Assembly: GCA_008360975.2 (NCBI GenBank)
Contig: VLJF02000046.1
Coordinates: forward strand, 1,984,001 to 2,048,000
Source of the DNA: Lichenostomus cassidix
Taxonomy: Eukaryota; Chordata; Aves; Passeriformes; Meliphagidae
DNA: 64,000 nt
Direction: 5' to 3'
The notes under the pieces are model-generated. The model saw only the letters and a program-made list of their open reading frames with translations, searched no databases and was not told the DNA's origin. Positions 12,256 to 23,440 of this stretch are shown piece after piece (the first letter of the stretch is position 1; the number at the start of each line of letters is the position of its first letter). Position numbers and translations under genes: made by a program.

Positions 12256-12984
12256 CTGCTATATATTAAATCCACTTACCACAGCAGACAGTCTCAGACC
12301 AATGCAAAACATGTTCTGTGCCCAGCACAGATCCCAAGATGCCCCCAAACCCTCCCTGCCCCAATTCTGCCCAGATTTGCTCTTTGCACACACTAGTCAC
12401 ACACTGAAGTCATGAGCTCCCTGCATGGCCAGAGGGAGGAAAAGAGAGAAAGTGGATGAAGAGCTCTCTTGTGCAGAGCTACAGCTGCACTAATCCCAAT
12501 ATTCTGGGGTCACAGGAACTTGATCCAACACCCTCTGCAGCATCTGTTCCCTGGGGGTCCTGGTTCTGGGCTTGGGGTTCTGTGCTTGTTCTCAACAGGG
12601 GCTCCTGGCTGTGAGCTCTGAATCCCAACAATGGCTCAGGGTCCTTGCTTTGGGCACGAGGTCCTCCAGCACCCACCAGTGCCTGGGGGATGTGGATCCT
12701 CTTACCTGCCTCACCTGGAGCTGCTCGTGGCCATCCCACAGTGGGCACAGGGCACCCCAGGATGCCCAGATGGGGTCACTGTGTCCCCTGGGGGGGACAT
12801 GGCCCAGGGACAGAGCCAGGGAAGCAGCAGGAAACCAGAGCCCAGGGCAGGATGTGACTCACATGGGCACTGGGACATGAAGAGGATATCAGCACAGGCT
12901 GGGGGTTTTGGGGTGCCTCAGGTGTCCTGGCACAGCAGGAGATGGGAGAATCCCCCAAGCCTTGTGCCCTGCCCAGTCCCACAG
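12256..12984. other. No recognised gene
   Basis: GC-rich sequence upstream of the JAK-like exons. It may contain an additional degraded exon (around 12690-12770), but I found no motif that supports one. Confidence 0.35.
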
Positions 12985-14785
12985 GGATTTCCTCAGGGGC
13001 TGTGTGGCTGTGGGGCTGAGCCTGGCAGTGCTGGACATGCTGCCCATTGCCAAGGAGGAGCAGCAGAGCTCCGGACAGATCTGCAGCCACAGCAGGTGAC
13101 TGGGGGCTGGGGGGACATTGTGGCACCCATGGGACAGCCTGGCATTGCTGGGGACAGCCTGGCAGCCATTAGACAGCCTGGTACCCATGAGGACAGTGTG
13201 GCATCCTTGGGGAGAGCCTGACACCTGTCAGGACAGTCTGGAACCCATAGGGACAGCCTGGCATCACTAGGGACAGCCTGGCATCACTGGGGCCTGTCTG
13301 ACAGCCACTGGACAGCCTGGCACCCAAGGGGACAGCCGTGCATCCATCAGGACAGTCTGGCAGTATGGGGACATTGTGACAGCTATGGGGCAGCCTTGCA
13401 TCTATCAGGACAGCCTGGCACCCATGAGGACTGTGTGACGTCCTTAGGGACAGCCTGGCAGCCACTGGGACAGCCTGGCACCCATGAGGACTGTGTGACA
13501 TCCTTGGGGACAGCCTGAAAGCCACGGGGACATTCTGACATCCCTGGACACAGCCTGTCATCCCTGGGGACTGTCTGACATCCCTGGTGACACCCTGCCA
13601 GCCACCTCTGCCTCCTGTCCCAGGCAGCTCCGAGGTGCTGGCGGTGGCTGTGGCAGGGGTCCCACAGCGTGGGGACATGGGTGACGGTGGTGTCACCCCG
13701 GCGGTGTCCCCACAGAAGCGCCAGCATTTGTGCGACTTCCCCGACATCACTGCCATCAGCAGCCCAGTGGAGAACCAGCTCGTCACCCTCCCCAGGGCAG
13801 ACAGCTGAGTGCTGGTGAGCTGAGGGGGCTTGGGGACCCCGGGGGACTCGGGGGGACATGGGGCTGTCCCCACGCCTGGCACAGGACAGGGAGTTCCCCA
13901 CGCTGCGGGAGGCTCGTTCCTTCCTGGCTCTCCTCCATGGCCACTCCCGGCTGAGGGAGGATGCCCAGCACTCCTTCTGCAGGGAGGTGACCTCTCCCGG
14001 CTCCTGGGGGACATGGCAAACCAGTGCCACGGGGCCATCAGGGGGTGCCAGGACCCCTGAGCAGCCCCGAGCCGGAGGTGACAGGGAAGGGAGGTGACAG
14101 AATCACCCCGGGAGGGGCAGGTCCCCATCCCACCCCCTGGGCACCGCGGGACCTGCGGGGCTAGGGGACACCGTGGTGAGGGGTGGGCAAAGGGGATCCC
14201 TGAGGGTGACCAGGGCCATCCCTGCCCTTGGGAGCACCAAGTTAGCTGTGACCAAGCTGGAGGTGGCTCGGGGTGCCCCGGGGGTGTCCCTGCTGTGCCA
14301 CAGCCCTCAGGCCTTGGACAGTTCCTTGCTGAGTGTCTGTGTCCAGGTGAGACCCCCATGGCACCCCCGGGGGTTTGGGGTAGCTCGGACCTCACAGGGC
14401 CCTGTCCCCATTAAGGAAACACAGCCCTGGCACCCGTGGGGACAGTGCCATGGGGACAGTGCCATGGGGACAGTGCCATGGGGACAGTGCCAAGGGGACA
14501 GGCACAGCCCTGGGGCTGCTGTGGGCACCCGTGGGGCAGGAGGGGTTTGGGGGCTCCCGGGGGGTCCCTGCCCTGCTGAGCCCTGCAGTCACTCCACAGT
14601 TACACTCCAGCCAGGATTCCAAGCAGTGCCAGATCTGCCAGGACAAGGACAGACACTTGTGGCTGTCAGGGGTGGCATGGAGGTTCTGCAGCCTGTGGGA
14701 GCTGCTGGGAACCTCTGGGCACTGGGGGCTGCAGACAGATGGGGCCAAATATGCCTGAAGGCCACCTGTCCATCCTGCCCCAAAG
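12985..14785 (+). pseudogene. Janus kinase FERM/SH2 exon remnant
   Basis: Five exon-like pieces resemble the FERM-SH2 half of Janus kinases, cytokine-receptor-bound tyrosine kinases. 12985-13095 has an AG acceptor and GT donor and encodes LAVLDMLPIAKEE, like the JAK FERM F2 segment. 13624-13808 carries CDFPDITAIS, the FERM F3 CDFPEI motif. From about 13885 EFPTLREARSFLALLHG and HSFCREV match the end of FERM and the SH2 entry. 14242-14346 has LLCHSPQALDSSLLSVCVQ, an SH2 strand pattern. 14589-14785 ends RPPVHPAPK. Damage includes an in-frame TGA near 13806, a one-base loss in a C run near 13995 (the RLLGDMANQCHG segment falls out of frame) and a TGA near 14755. At least one FERM exon is missing, its place taken by a minisatellite, and no kinase domain is seen. 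The paralogue (JAK3 or TYK2 most likely) cannot be decided. Confidence 0.75.
13100..13610 (+). repeat. About 21 bp minisatellite in a JAK-like intron
   Basis: About 24 tandem copies of GGACAGCCTGGCACCCATGA-type units lie between two JAK-like exons, at the place where one FERM exon would be expected. Confidence 0.85.
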
Positions 14786-14789
14786 GTGA

Positions 14790-15165
14790 CACTGGGGGAC
14801 ATTCCAGAGAGGGGCTGTGAGGTCACAGACCAGCTGTGATGTCCCAGAGAGGCTGTGTGATGTCCCAGAGGGGGCTGTGTCATAGCAGCACCACTGTGGC
14901 TGTGTCATAGAGCCACAGAGCAGCTGTGATGTCAGAAAGGGAGGGTGTGACATCACAGAATGTGTTGTGTGAGGTCACAGAGGGGCCATGACATCACAGA
15001 GTGTGGTATCTGAGGTTGTTGAGCATCTACAACACCATAGAGGTGACTGTGACACCCCAGCGTGGACTGTGACATTGAGGTGGCTGTGTGGCATCACAGG
15101 GTGGCTTTATGATATCACAGAGCCACCGTGTGTGACATCACAGGGGGCTGTGTAGGGTCACTGGG
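14790..15165 (+). repeat. 20-30 bp GTGATGTCCCAGAG minisatellite
   Basis: Irregular tandem copies of CTGTGATGTCACAGAG-type units follow directly on the last JAK-like exon. Confidence 0.75.
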
Positions 15166-15433
15166 GAGGTCACTCCATCCCAACCCCCTCTCACAGTCCC
15201 TCCCCAGAGAAGTCCCCCATGCTGCCCTGCACAGTGGGGTCCTCTGTCCCCCCGGGTCCCTTTCCCCCCCAGTGCTGCAGCCTTTCCCAGAGGATGTTCC
15301 ACAAACAACCCCCCAGAGCCAAACACGGGGACAAGAGGGTTCAGGCTGTGTGACCAGGAAGGACATCAAGAACAAGGATTCTCCAGGTCACTGTGGCCTG
15401 GTTTGTGCTCCCCAGGGCAGGAAAGATGTCTGG
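15166..15433. other. No recognised gene
   Basis: GC-rich, CCC-rich spacer without a recognisable domain or repeat. Confidence 0.3.
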
Positions 15434-15712
15434 CAGCTGCAGCAGGGTCAGTGAAGAGCCTCCAAGGTGGGACTGGAGCCCTTTAGCTGTGGAGAGAGGC
15501 TGAGGGAGCTGGGCTTGTCCAGCCCAGAGAAGGGAAGGCTGAGGGGCTCCTCATCCCAGCCTGGCAGTGCCAGCGAGGAGGTGATGGAGAACACAGAGCC
15601 AGGCTCTTCACCAGGGTGCTGGTGGGAGACAAAAGACAGTGGGTGGAAGGTGAAAGAGGTTCAGCGAAGACAGGACAGGAAGAAATCAAATGAGTCAGGC
15701 TGGTTTCAGCAT
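15434..15712 (+). mobile_element. CR1 LINE fragment
   Basis: Contains GGCTGAGGGAGCTGGGCTTG followed by CAGCCCAGAGAAG, typical of the CR1 3' half. It is truncated at both ends. Confidence 0.75.
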
Positions 15713-16221
15713 TTCCGCACCATCAAAAGCAGCCTGACTTCCCTTCTCCATCCACCACTGACAACATTGCAACTACAGCATTGTTCGAGCTCTTTTATCC
15801 CTACTCCAGGGAGAGCATTCTGATAAATAACCCTAACTATGTTTATACCCATAGAAGAACCACCTTTTTCTAAAATTAGTTTTGTACAGAAGTCCCCTGT
15901 GAATGGTGGTGTGGTCACATATTGCTGGGACATATCACACGGCTGAGGGAAGAGCTGTGATGGTTGTTAAATTGTATCCTGTTTAATTTTATTGTGGGCA
16001 AAAAAGTTTTCTTTGCCTCCAAGTTTCACCAGTTCCTGATCCCCAAAGGACACAAACCTGATCAATTGTGGTTCCCACTCCAGTGGTTGCACTTGCACCT
16101 CCCTCCATCCCCAGAGCAGAGCTCCCTTGTCCCACAAAGTCCCTGGCAATGGAGGGATGAAGCAAACAGGACAGGCTGTGGGGATCAGGGCCAGGGCACG
16201 GCCAGGGATTTGGTGTGGTTG
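15713..16221. other. No recognised gene
   Basis: Mixed-composition spacer between two CR1 fragments. I see no coding or structural signal. Confidence 0.3.
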
Positions 16222-16505
16222 TGACCCCAGGGCAGGACGCTGCCCTTGGCCTTGCTGAACCTCATCCAATTGTCCTGGGCTCATGGCTGCAGCCTGTCCA
16301 GATCCCTCTGCAGAGCTTCCTGCCCTCCAGCACAGCCACACTCCCACCCAGCCTGGGGGCACCTGGGAACTGACTGAGGGTGCCCTCGGTGCCCTCATCC
16401 AGATCAGCAATAAAGAGATTTGACTGAAGTGGCCCCAATCCTGAGCCCTGGGGACACCCCTGGATGTGACTCCATTGCCCAGCACTCCTTGGGCTGGACT
16501 TCTGT
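16222..16505 (-). mobile_element. CR1 LINE fragment, minus strand
   Basis: The reverse complement reads GATCTGGATGAGGGCACCGA, then GGAGGGCAGGAAGCTCTGCA, the CR1 reverse-transcriptase C-terminal region. It is rearranged and not open. It ends exactly at the edge of inverted block C'. Confidence 0.75.
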
Positions 16506-16845
16506 CTTTTATGGAGCTCTGCATTCCCTTGCTACTGTTTGCTGCCAATAAATGAACATCCCTCTGTGCCTCAGGCAGCTCCTTCTGCAAGGAAAGCAGC
16601 TGGGAGTTTGTGCCAAGGAGCTGAAAGCTGCAGGTGCAGCCTGGAGTGGAGGAAGCTTAGATTTGCACAAGGCTGCTCTGAGTCCTAGGGGTTGGATGAG
16701 GGAAGTGGTGGGGTTGTGGTTAGGGACAGAGTCTGATTGATTGTCAGCCATAAAGGGTCTTGATGTTCATATCCATTCAGGCTGCATTAGGAGGTGCTAG
16801 CAATCAATACCAACTGGAGATTGCAAATATCAATCTATAAATAGG
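16506..16845 (-). repeat. Inner block C' of the inverted duplication (right copy)
   Basis: Mirror of 11811-12140. It contains the same sequence around CTTTATGGCTGACAATC, reversed. The homology ends at AGCTCCATAAAA, where the left copy has its A/C tract and this copy a CR1. Confidence 0.8.
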
Positions 16846-18095
16846 AAAAGAAAACTGAACAGGATAAAACACTTCTCTCTGCATTGTTTTCAATACAGTA
16901 TATTCACTGCCAATAGACTTCTGAAACCTGTATAATTAACCACAAAACAATTGAAAACTTAAATTATTCCCAGGGGCTTGTCTTGCTAGGGTATTTTGAA
17001 ATGTTAATGAGCCTTTGGCACTGAATTCCTGAACTGAAGAGCTGAAGGCTGAACAAGCCTCTGGAGAAAGAAAATTCAGCAACAACCTCCAAGTTGCTGA
17101 GGATGTCAGCAGCCCCCACTGAGGCCATCCCTGCCAGGAGACCGTGGGGGCAATGAGCAGCCAAGGAGAGCATCCCTGGGCTGGGGAAGCAGAACTCAGA
17201 GGCACCAGTGGCTCCAGGTGGGAAATGGACTCTGCAATGTGGCTGTGAAAGCCCTGCCTGGGCTTGGCCAAGCAGGACAGCCAAGGCCTGACCCCATGCC
17301 CTGGCAATGGGGATCGGTGGCCTCACAGGATGCTCGTGGCTCTCCCGGAGCAGTGGGATGTGGGGTGTGGGATGGTGAGGGCAGGAGAGCAGCAGGAGCC
17401 CTGCAAAGCTCTGTGGGCTGGGGGAGGAGGCCACAAGCCCTGGGGCTGCAAGGAACTGGTGTCTTCTCATGGGCCTCAGTGGCAGGGACAGCAGCCACAG
17501 CCAGGGGACACAAATGTCATTGCTGCTGGCAGGGGGTGGTCCCAGCCCCCCCAAGGCCTTTGGTCACCCCACTGCAGCTCTCCTCCCCTGGCCTAGGCCT
17601 GTGCTGCTTCCCTTGCAGACTTTACCCACTGCCCCATTTCCCCACCTCCCTCTGACCCTGGGAGCTCCCAAAGCTTTCCTCATGTCCCTCTGTCCTCCCT
17701 TGTTGATGCTTCAAACAAAAAGCTGTGTTTGGCTGAGGAATGGCCAATTCCTGTGGGATTCCCAACTCCTGCCTTCTTCCCACACCCTGCTAAAGCTCCT
17801 GTGGCTCCCAAGCTGTCCCAGGCACAGCCTTGCTGGAATCTGCTCCTTCTCTCCATCTCCCAGCACTGAAATCCATGTCCCATCTGCAGCCCTGCAGAGC
17901 AGCCCAGCCCTGTCTGGCCCTGCAGCAGGAATTGGAGGCACTGGAGGTCAGGGACAGCGACTCTGGGTCTGGAATGCTCAGGAGATGCTCAGCTTGGGCA
18001 GCTCCTGCAGCCCCAGGGCAGCCCTGCTGCCCAGGACAGCAGCAGAGAGTTGGCCCCTGGGCTCCTCAGGCAGCTCCTGGTGCTCAAGGGACACA
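16846..18095. other. No recognised gene
   Basis: GC-rich single-copy-looking sequence with many overlapping short frames (for example 17469-18116) but no conserved motif, splice-consistent exon set or repeat that I can name. Confidence 0.35.
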
Positions 18096-18240
18096 ATCAC
18101 AGAATCACAGGATTAACCAAGGTGGAAAAGACCTTTGAGGCCATCAGGTCCAACCTGTGACCTTACACCAGCTTGTCACCCAGACCATGGCACCGAGTGC
18201 CACATCCAATCTTTCCTTAACCAGCTCCAGGTGTCACCGA
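18096..18240 (-). mobile_element. CR1 LINE 3' end, minus strand
   Basis: Begins with ATCACAGAATCACAGGA, the reverse complement of the CR1 3' tail, then CCTTTGAGGCCATCAGGTCC, the usual CR1 3' UTR sequence. Confidence 0.85.
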
Positions 18241-18254
18241 ATCTGCAGGAAAAA

Positions 18255-18878
18255 AATACAAAAACTATCCAACAACATTTTAATGTTAGAGAGTCAAGGC
18301 ATTACTTTATTATCTGGCCAGGATGTTGTTCTGGCCTGGATGTACCACAGAAATCATCTCATCCACACATAGCCCGGGTGTGCAGAGAGAATCATTCCAG
18401 GATAAACAGCTTTTACTCGATTTCTCAGATATTTTATACAGTAAAAATACATAGGAAAGCATTGGGTCAGTGTTCATTGGTCTAAAGTTGAGCAAACCCC
18501 CAGTATGCAGTTTCTCTTTGGATCTGAATCTCCTCACCTCTGATGCTAATTAGATTCTTCATTCAGTTTTTCTCATCAGTCCTTTTTCCAGGCCAGGATG
18601 TCTTCAGCCCTGCTGGAGGTGCTCTGGGGTAGCTGTTTGTGATATCCACCATGTCCTGTTGATAACCACAATGTCCCAGAGGATGTTCTGTTAATAGTCT
18701 TTATCTCTCTGGTTATCTCTGGGGTCACTCCCAATCTGTTGATATGCTGAGTCCACCAGACCTCATCTGGTAGAACAATGTCCTGAAAGAAACCTAAAAT
18801 TCCTTTTCTCAGGGTAAAGACAAATAAAACCTTTGACTGAAGTTATACAAAATTTTTAACCTGATATGTGTTCCAACA
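18255..18878 (-). mobile_element. ERVL-like LTR, minus strand
   Basis: Its reverse complement starts TGTTGGAACACATATCAGG at 18878 and includes AGAACAACATCCTGGCCAG and a following AATAAAGTAATG-like polyadenylation region. It is a relative of 5284-5970, but sits at another point of the arm, so the two are independent insertions of one family. Confidence 0.6.
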
Positions 18879-18889
18879 CCACCAAAGAG

Positions 18890-20385
18890 CCCCTGGGCAC
18901 ACAGTGACATCAGCGACCAGCACAGGTGACAATTGCAGCGGAATGGATTGCTGTGCAGGTCACTGAGGGGACAGGGTGACGTCATCAGAGTAATGTCTTC
19001 AGAGTGACATCAATGACGTCATCATAGTGACATCATCAGCGATCAGCACAGGTGACGATTGCAGTGGAATGGATTGCTGCAGGTCACTGAGAGGGGACAG
19101 GGTGACATCAGGGTGGCATCAGGGTAGCATCAGGTGGCATCAAAATGGCACCAAAGTGGAGGAAAGTGGCATTAAAGTGACAAAAAATTGCACCAAAATG
19201 GCATCAGAATGGCATCAAAATGACACCAAATGACAGCAAATGGCAGTAAATGACACCACAGTGACACTAAATGGCACCAAAGTGGCACTAAATGGCAACA
19301 AATGGCAAAAAATTACACTAAAGTGACATTAAATGGCACTAAACAGCACTCAAGTGGCACAAAGTGACATTAAGTGGCACTAAATGGCTCTAAATGGCTC
19401 TAAATGGCATTAAAGTGACACTAGATGGCACCAGATGGAGCCAAAGTGACACTAAATGGCACCAAAGTGACATCAAATGACACTAAATGGTGTCAAAGTG
19501 AAGCTAAATGGCACTAAATGGGACCAAAGTGACACTAAATGGCACCTGAGTGACACCAAATGGCACTAAATGACACCAAGCAGCCCCTGGGCACACAGTG
19601 ACATCACCGACCAGCACAGGTGACAATGACTGCAGAACGGATTGCTGCAGGTCAGTGAGGAGACAGCAGGTGACATCAAAATGGCACAAAAATGGGGAAA
19701 ATGGCATTGAAATGACAAAAAATTGCATTAAAGTGATAAAAAATGGCACCAAATAGGACTAAAGTGACCCTAAATGGCACCAAGTGACACAAAGTGGCAC
19801 TAAATTGCACCAAAGTGGCACTAAATTGCACTAAAGGGCAGCAAAGTGGCAAAAAATGGCACTAAATGGCACCAAATGGCACCAAATGGCACCAAATGGG
19901 ACCAAAGTGACACTGAATGGCACTGAAATGGCACAAAATGGCATTAAATGGCACTAAATGGCATTAAAGTGACACTAGATGGCACCAAATAGCACTAAAG
20001 TGGCATTAAAGTGACACTAGATGCCACCAGATGGCGCCAAATTCACGCTAAATGGCACCAAAGTGACCAAAAAAGGCATTAAATGGCACCAGAGTGGCAC
20101 TAAATGTCACTAAAAGTCACTCAAGTGACACTAAATGGCATCAAATGACACAAAGTGGCACTAAATGGCAACAAAAAGGTCAAAAATGGCATCAAAGTGG
20201 CAAAAAGTGGCACCAAGTGACATCAAATGGCACTGAAATGGCATCAAATGGCACTAAAGGGACACTAAATGACACCAAATGGCACCAAATTGTCCCCAAA
20301 TGCCACTAGAAGTCACCAAATGGCATCAAATTGTCACGAAATGGCTCCAAAGTTCCATCAAAGTGACACCAAAGTGTCCTCAACA
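18890..20385 (-). repeat. 10-11 bp array, mirror of 8926-10690
   Basis: Units read AAATGGCACCAAAGTGACACT. The outer end (about 20180-20385) aligns base by base in order with 8930-9130 reversed, showing duplication rather than independent growth. The interrupting module with AGCACAGGTGACAAT appears at about 18895-18990, 19020-19110 and 19585-19665. Confidence 0.9.
18977..19021. promoter_or_regulatory. Two perfect CRE palindromes (right arm)
   Basis: TGACGTCA occurs at 18977-18984 and 19014-19021. They mirror the pair at 10700-10763. Confidence 0.5.
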
Positions 20386-21444
20386 CCCCCAATGTCCCCA
20401 AATGTCCCCTTCCACCCCAAATTCCCCGATTTCCACCCAAAACTCCCCAATTTCCCCCAACTTCTTCCAATTTTCTTTTATTTTCCCCAATTTTTCCATG
20501 TTTTTCCCCAGTTTTCCCCCAAATTTTCCTTTTATTCCCAATTTCCCCAATTTTTCCCATTTTCCTCCATTTTCCCCCAATTTTTCCCATTTCCCCCCAC
20601 AAATTCCCCAAATTTTCCTCCTTTTTCCCCATTCTATTTGCATTTTTCTCCATTTCCCCCAAATTTGCCCCCAAATTTCCCCCAAATTTTCTCCAAGATT
20701 CCCCAAAATTTTGCCTCAAAATTGCCCAGTCTCTCAAATTTTCTGCACTTCCCCCAAATTTTCCCAAAAAAATTCCCCCCAATTTTTCTCAGAATTTTCC
20801 TTCAAAATTCCCCCAAACTTTCCCAAGTTTTTCCAAAGTTTTCTCCCAAACTTCCCCAAAATTTCCCTCCAAATTTCCCAAATTTTCCTCAAATTTCCCC
20901 CATTTTCCCCCAAACTTCCTTAAATTTTCCCGAACTTCTTGAAATTTCAAAAATTTCCCCAAAATTTCCCCCAAATTTTCCCAAAATTTCCCAGAAATTT
21001 CTTTAAAAAATCCCCAAACTTCCCGCATTTTCCCCCAAAATTTTCACCCAAACTTCCCAAATTCCCCAAATTTCCCCAAAACTTTCCCGAAACTTCTCCA
21101 AAATTTCCCCCAAATTTTCCCAGAAATTTCCTTCAATTTTTCCCATTTCTCTCTGAAATTTCCCCAAACTTCCCCAAAATTTCCCCAATTTCCCTCAAAT
21201 TTCACCCCAATTTTCCCCCAAATTTCCCCAACATTTTCCCGCAATTCCCCAAAATTTCCCCAATTTTCCCAAAATTTCCCCCAAACTTCCATGAAATTTC
21301 CCCAAAATTTCCCCCAAATTTCCCTCAATTTCCCCCAAGTTTGCTCCCAAATTTCCCCAGAAATTCCCCAAAATTTCCCTCAAATTTTCCCAACATTTCC
21401 CCCCAAATTTTCCCCCATTTTCCCCAAAAATTTCCCCCATTCTC
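20386..21444 (-). repeat. C-rich AAATTTTCCCC satellite, mirror of 7790-8925
   Basis: On the plus strand the tract is nearly free of G; the minus strand is G-rich. Long frames such as 20269-21006 come from the repeat alone. Confidence 0.9.
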
Positions 21445-21997
21445 CCCCTATGGAATGTGGAATGGGGGACATGGAATGGGGACATGGGGGCTGTGGGATG
21501 GGGTTGTGGGGAGGGACATGGGGGTGTGGGACAAATGAGATGGGACATGGAATTGAGGACAGGGGATGGGGGATATGGGGGATCTGAGATGGGAAACATG
21601 GAATTGGGACAGGGGGATATGGGGGGTGGGGGATGGAGGATGTGGGATGTGGAGCAAGAGGGACACAGGGGAACAGACATGGAAGGGTGATGTAGGATGG
21701 GGGCATGGAATGGCAGACAAGGGGCATGTGGGAGATGGGACATGGAATGGGGACATGGGGGATGGAGATGGGACATGGAATGGGGACCACAGGACAGGCA
21801 CAGGGAATGGGGAACATGGGGGATATGGGGGACATGGAATGGAGGAATGGGATGAGGGACATGGGTGACTTGGGGGATGTGGGAGATGAAATGTTGGACA
21901 TGGAGTGGGGACTTGGGGTCTTGTGGGATGGATGACAAGGGACACATGGGGGACATGGGGAACATGGGAAAAATGGGATCCATGGAAAGTGGACACG
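21445..21997 (+). repeat. GGGGACATGGAATGG minisatellite
   Basis: About 550 bp of ATGGGGGACATGGAATGG-type units. Unlike the rest of the arm it is G-rich on the plus strand, so it is not the mirror of the short array at 7670-7790. Confidence 0.85.
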
Positions 21998-23030
21998 TGT
22001 CATGGTTTGACCCTGGCCAAATGCCAGGCACCCATGACATCTACTCACTCGCACTCTCCTGCCACAGCTGGGCAGAGGAGAGGAATAAAAGTTAATACAC
22101 ACAGGGCTCATGAATTGAGATAAGGACTGGGAGATGCTCCAAGGACAGAACAGGCTCCTCTTAAAGTTACAAAGTGAAATTTATTGCTAACAGAGTCAGA
22201 GGGAAGACAATGAGAAGTAAAAAAAAACCCTCAAACACACTGTTTCTCTGCTCACCCCCTCCCTCCTCCCCACCAGCAGCACAGGGGGACAGAGTATGGG
22301 GGTTTGGTCAGTTCATCACTGAGATCTTCTTCCACTGCTCAGGGGGAGAAGTTTTTTCCTCTGTGTAGCCATGGGGTTCCTCCCACAGGAGGCAGTTCTC
22401 TGTGAACTCCTCCACAAGCGGCAGCTCACCTGAACCTGCTGCAACATGAGCTCCTCCCACGGGCAGACAGTCCTCCCAAAACTGCTGCAGCGTGGCTCTC
22501 TCCTCCACGGGGTGCAGCCCTCCAAGGCCAGGCTGTTCCATCTCGGGAGCAAAGCCTCTCTCTCCACTGGGACTCCCACTGGCTCACAGCCTCCTCCAGG
22601 CATCCACCCGCTCTGGCATGGGCACCTCCCCACGGGCTGTGGGTGGATCTCTGCATTCCCTATGGACCCCATGGACTGCAGGGGGACAACCTGCTCCCCT
22701 CATGGTCTTCACCATGGCCAGCAGAGGATTGTCAGCTCTGGTGCCTGGAGCACCTCCTCCCCCACCTTCTCCACTGACCTTGGTGTCTCCATGTTGTTTT
22801 CCCCTCATATATTCTCATCTCCTCCTCTTTCTCTGGCTAAAAAGAAGTGTGTGCTCACATTGTTTTGATTTCCTCTTGAATATGTTTTCACAGAGGCATA
22901 ACCAACATCTCTAACTGGCCCAGCCTTGGCCAGCAGCATGTCCATCATCTTCAGAGCCATCAGAGATTGGTTCTACTGGACACGGTGAAAACTTCCAGGA
23001 CATTCACAGAGACCACACAGGAGCTATCTA
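21998..23030 (+). mobile_element. LTR-like interspersed repeat, diverged relative of 3895-4980
   Basis: Starts TGTCATGGTTTGACCCTGG and follows the same order of segments as 3895-4980, including GAGATAAGGACTGGGAG and the CTGACCTTGGTGTCT block, with clear divergence. Confidence 0.65.
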
Positions 23031-23210
23031 TGTGCTTCCCCCCCACCCACTAGATAAAACTGGGCTAAGCAAAACCGACTCATGAGCACAGGGGTGCATT
23101 TGCTCCCAACCCTTCAGCCACTTCTTCAGACCTGCCACAACAGCCTTTAAGGGTTTAAATTCCCCCTAGATGCTAAAGATACCTTGCTGATGTTCTGGGC
23201 TAAGCAAAAC
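23031..23210. other. Short unassigned spacer
   Basis: No gene. A duplicated phrase (GGGCTAAGCAAAACC, at about 23055 and 23201) suggests a small local repeat. Confidence 0.4.
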
Positions 23211-23440
23211 CATCACACCCCACAGTGTCACAATGGTCTCAGTGATTCAATGAGGCCCTGTAGTATCTTGAAGGACTCCACGATTACGTGGGGACCTGCA
23301 GTGTCACAAAGGTCTCCATGATTCCATTAGGTCCTGCAGTGTCACAAAGGCCACTTGGTTCCATGAGGCTTTGCAATGTCACATTTGCCCCTTGGATCCA
23401 TGCAGCCCCCAGTGTCACAACAGCCCCTTGGTACCATGGC
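23211..23440 (+). repeat. 36-38 bp satellite (right arm)
   Basis: About six copies of the unit at 140-2355. The last copies and the junction into the LTR-like repeat match 4975-5080 reversed. Confidence 0.85.

Noticed and set aside
13169..14395. 408-codon minus-strand open frame
   Set aside because: It is antisense to the minisatellite and the JAK-like exons; the sense strand has splice sites and domain motifs.
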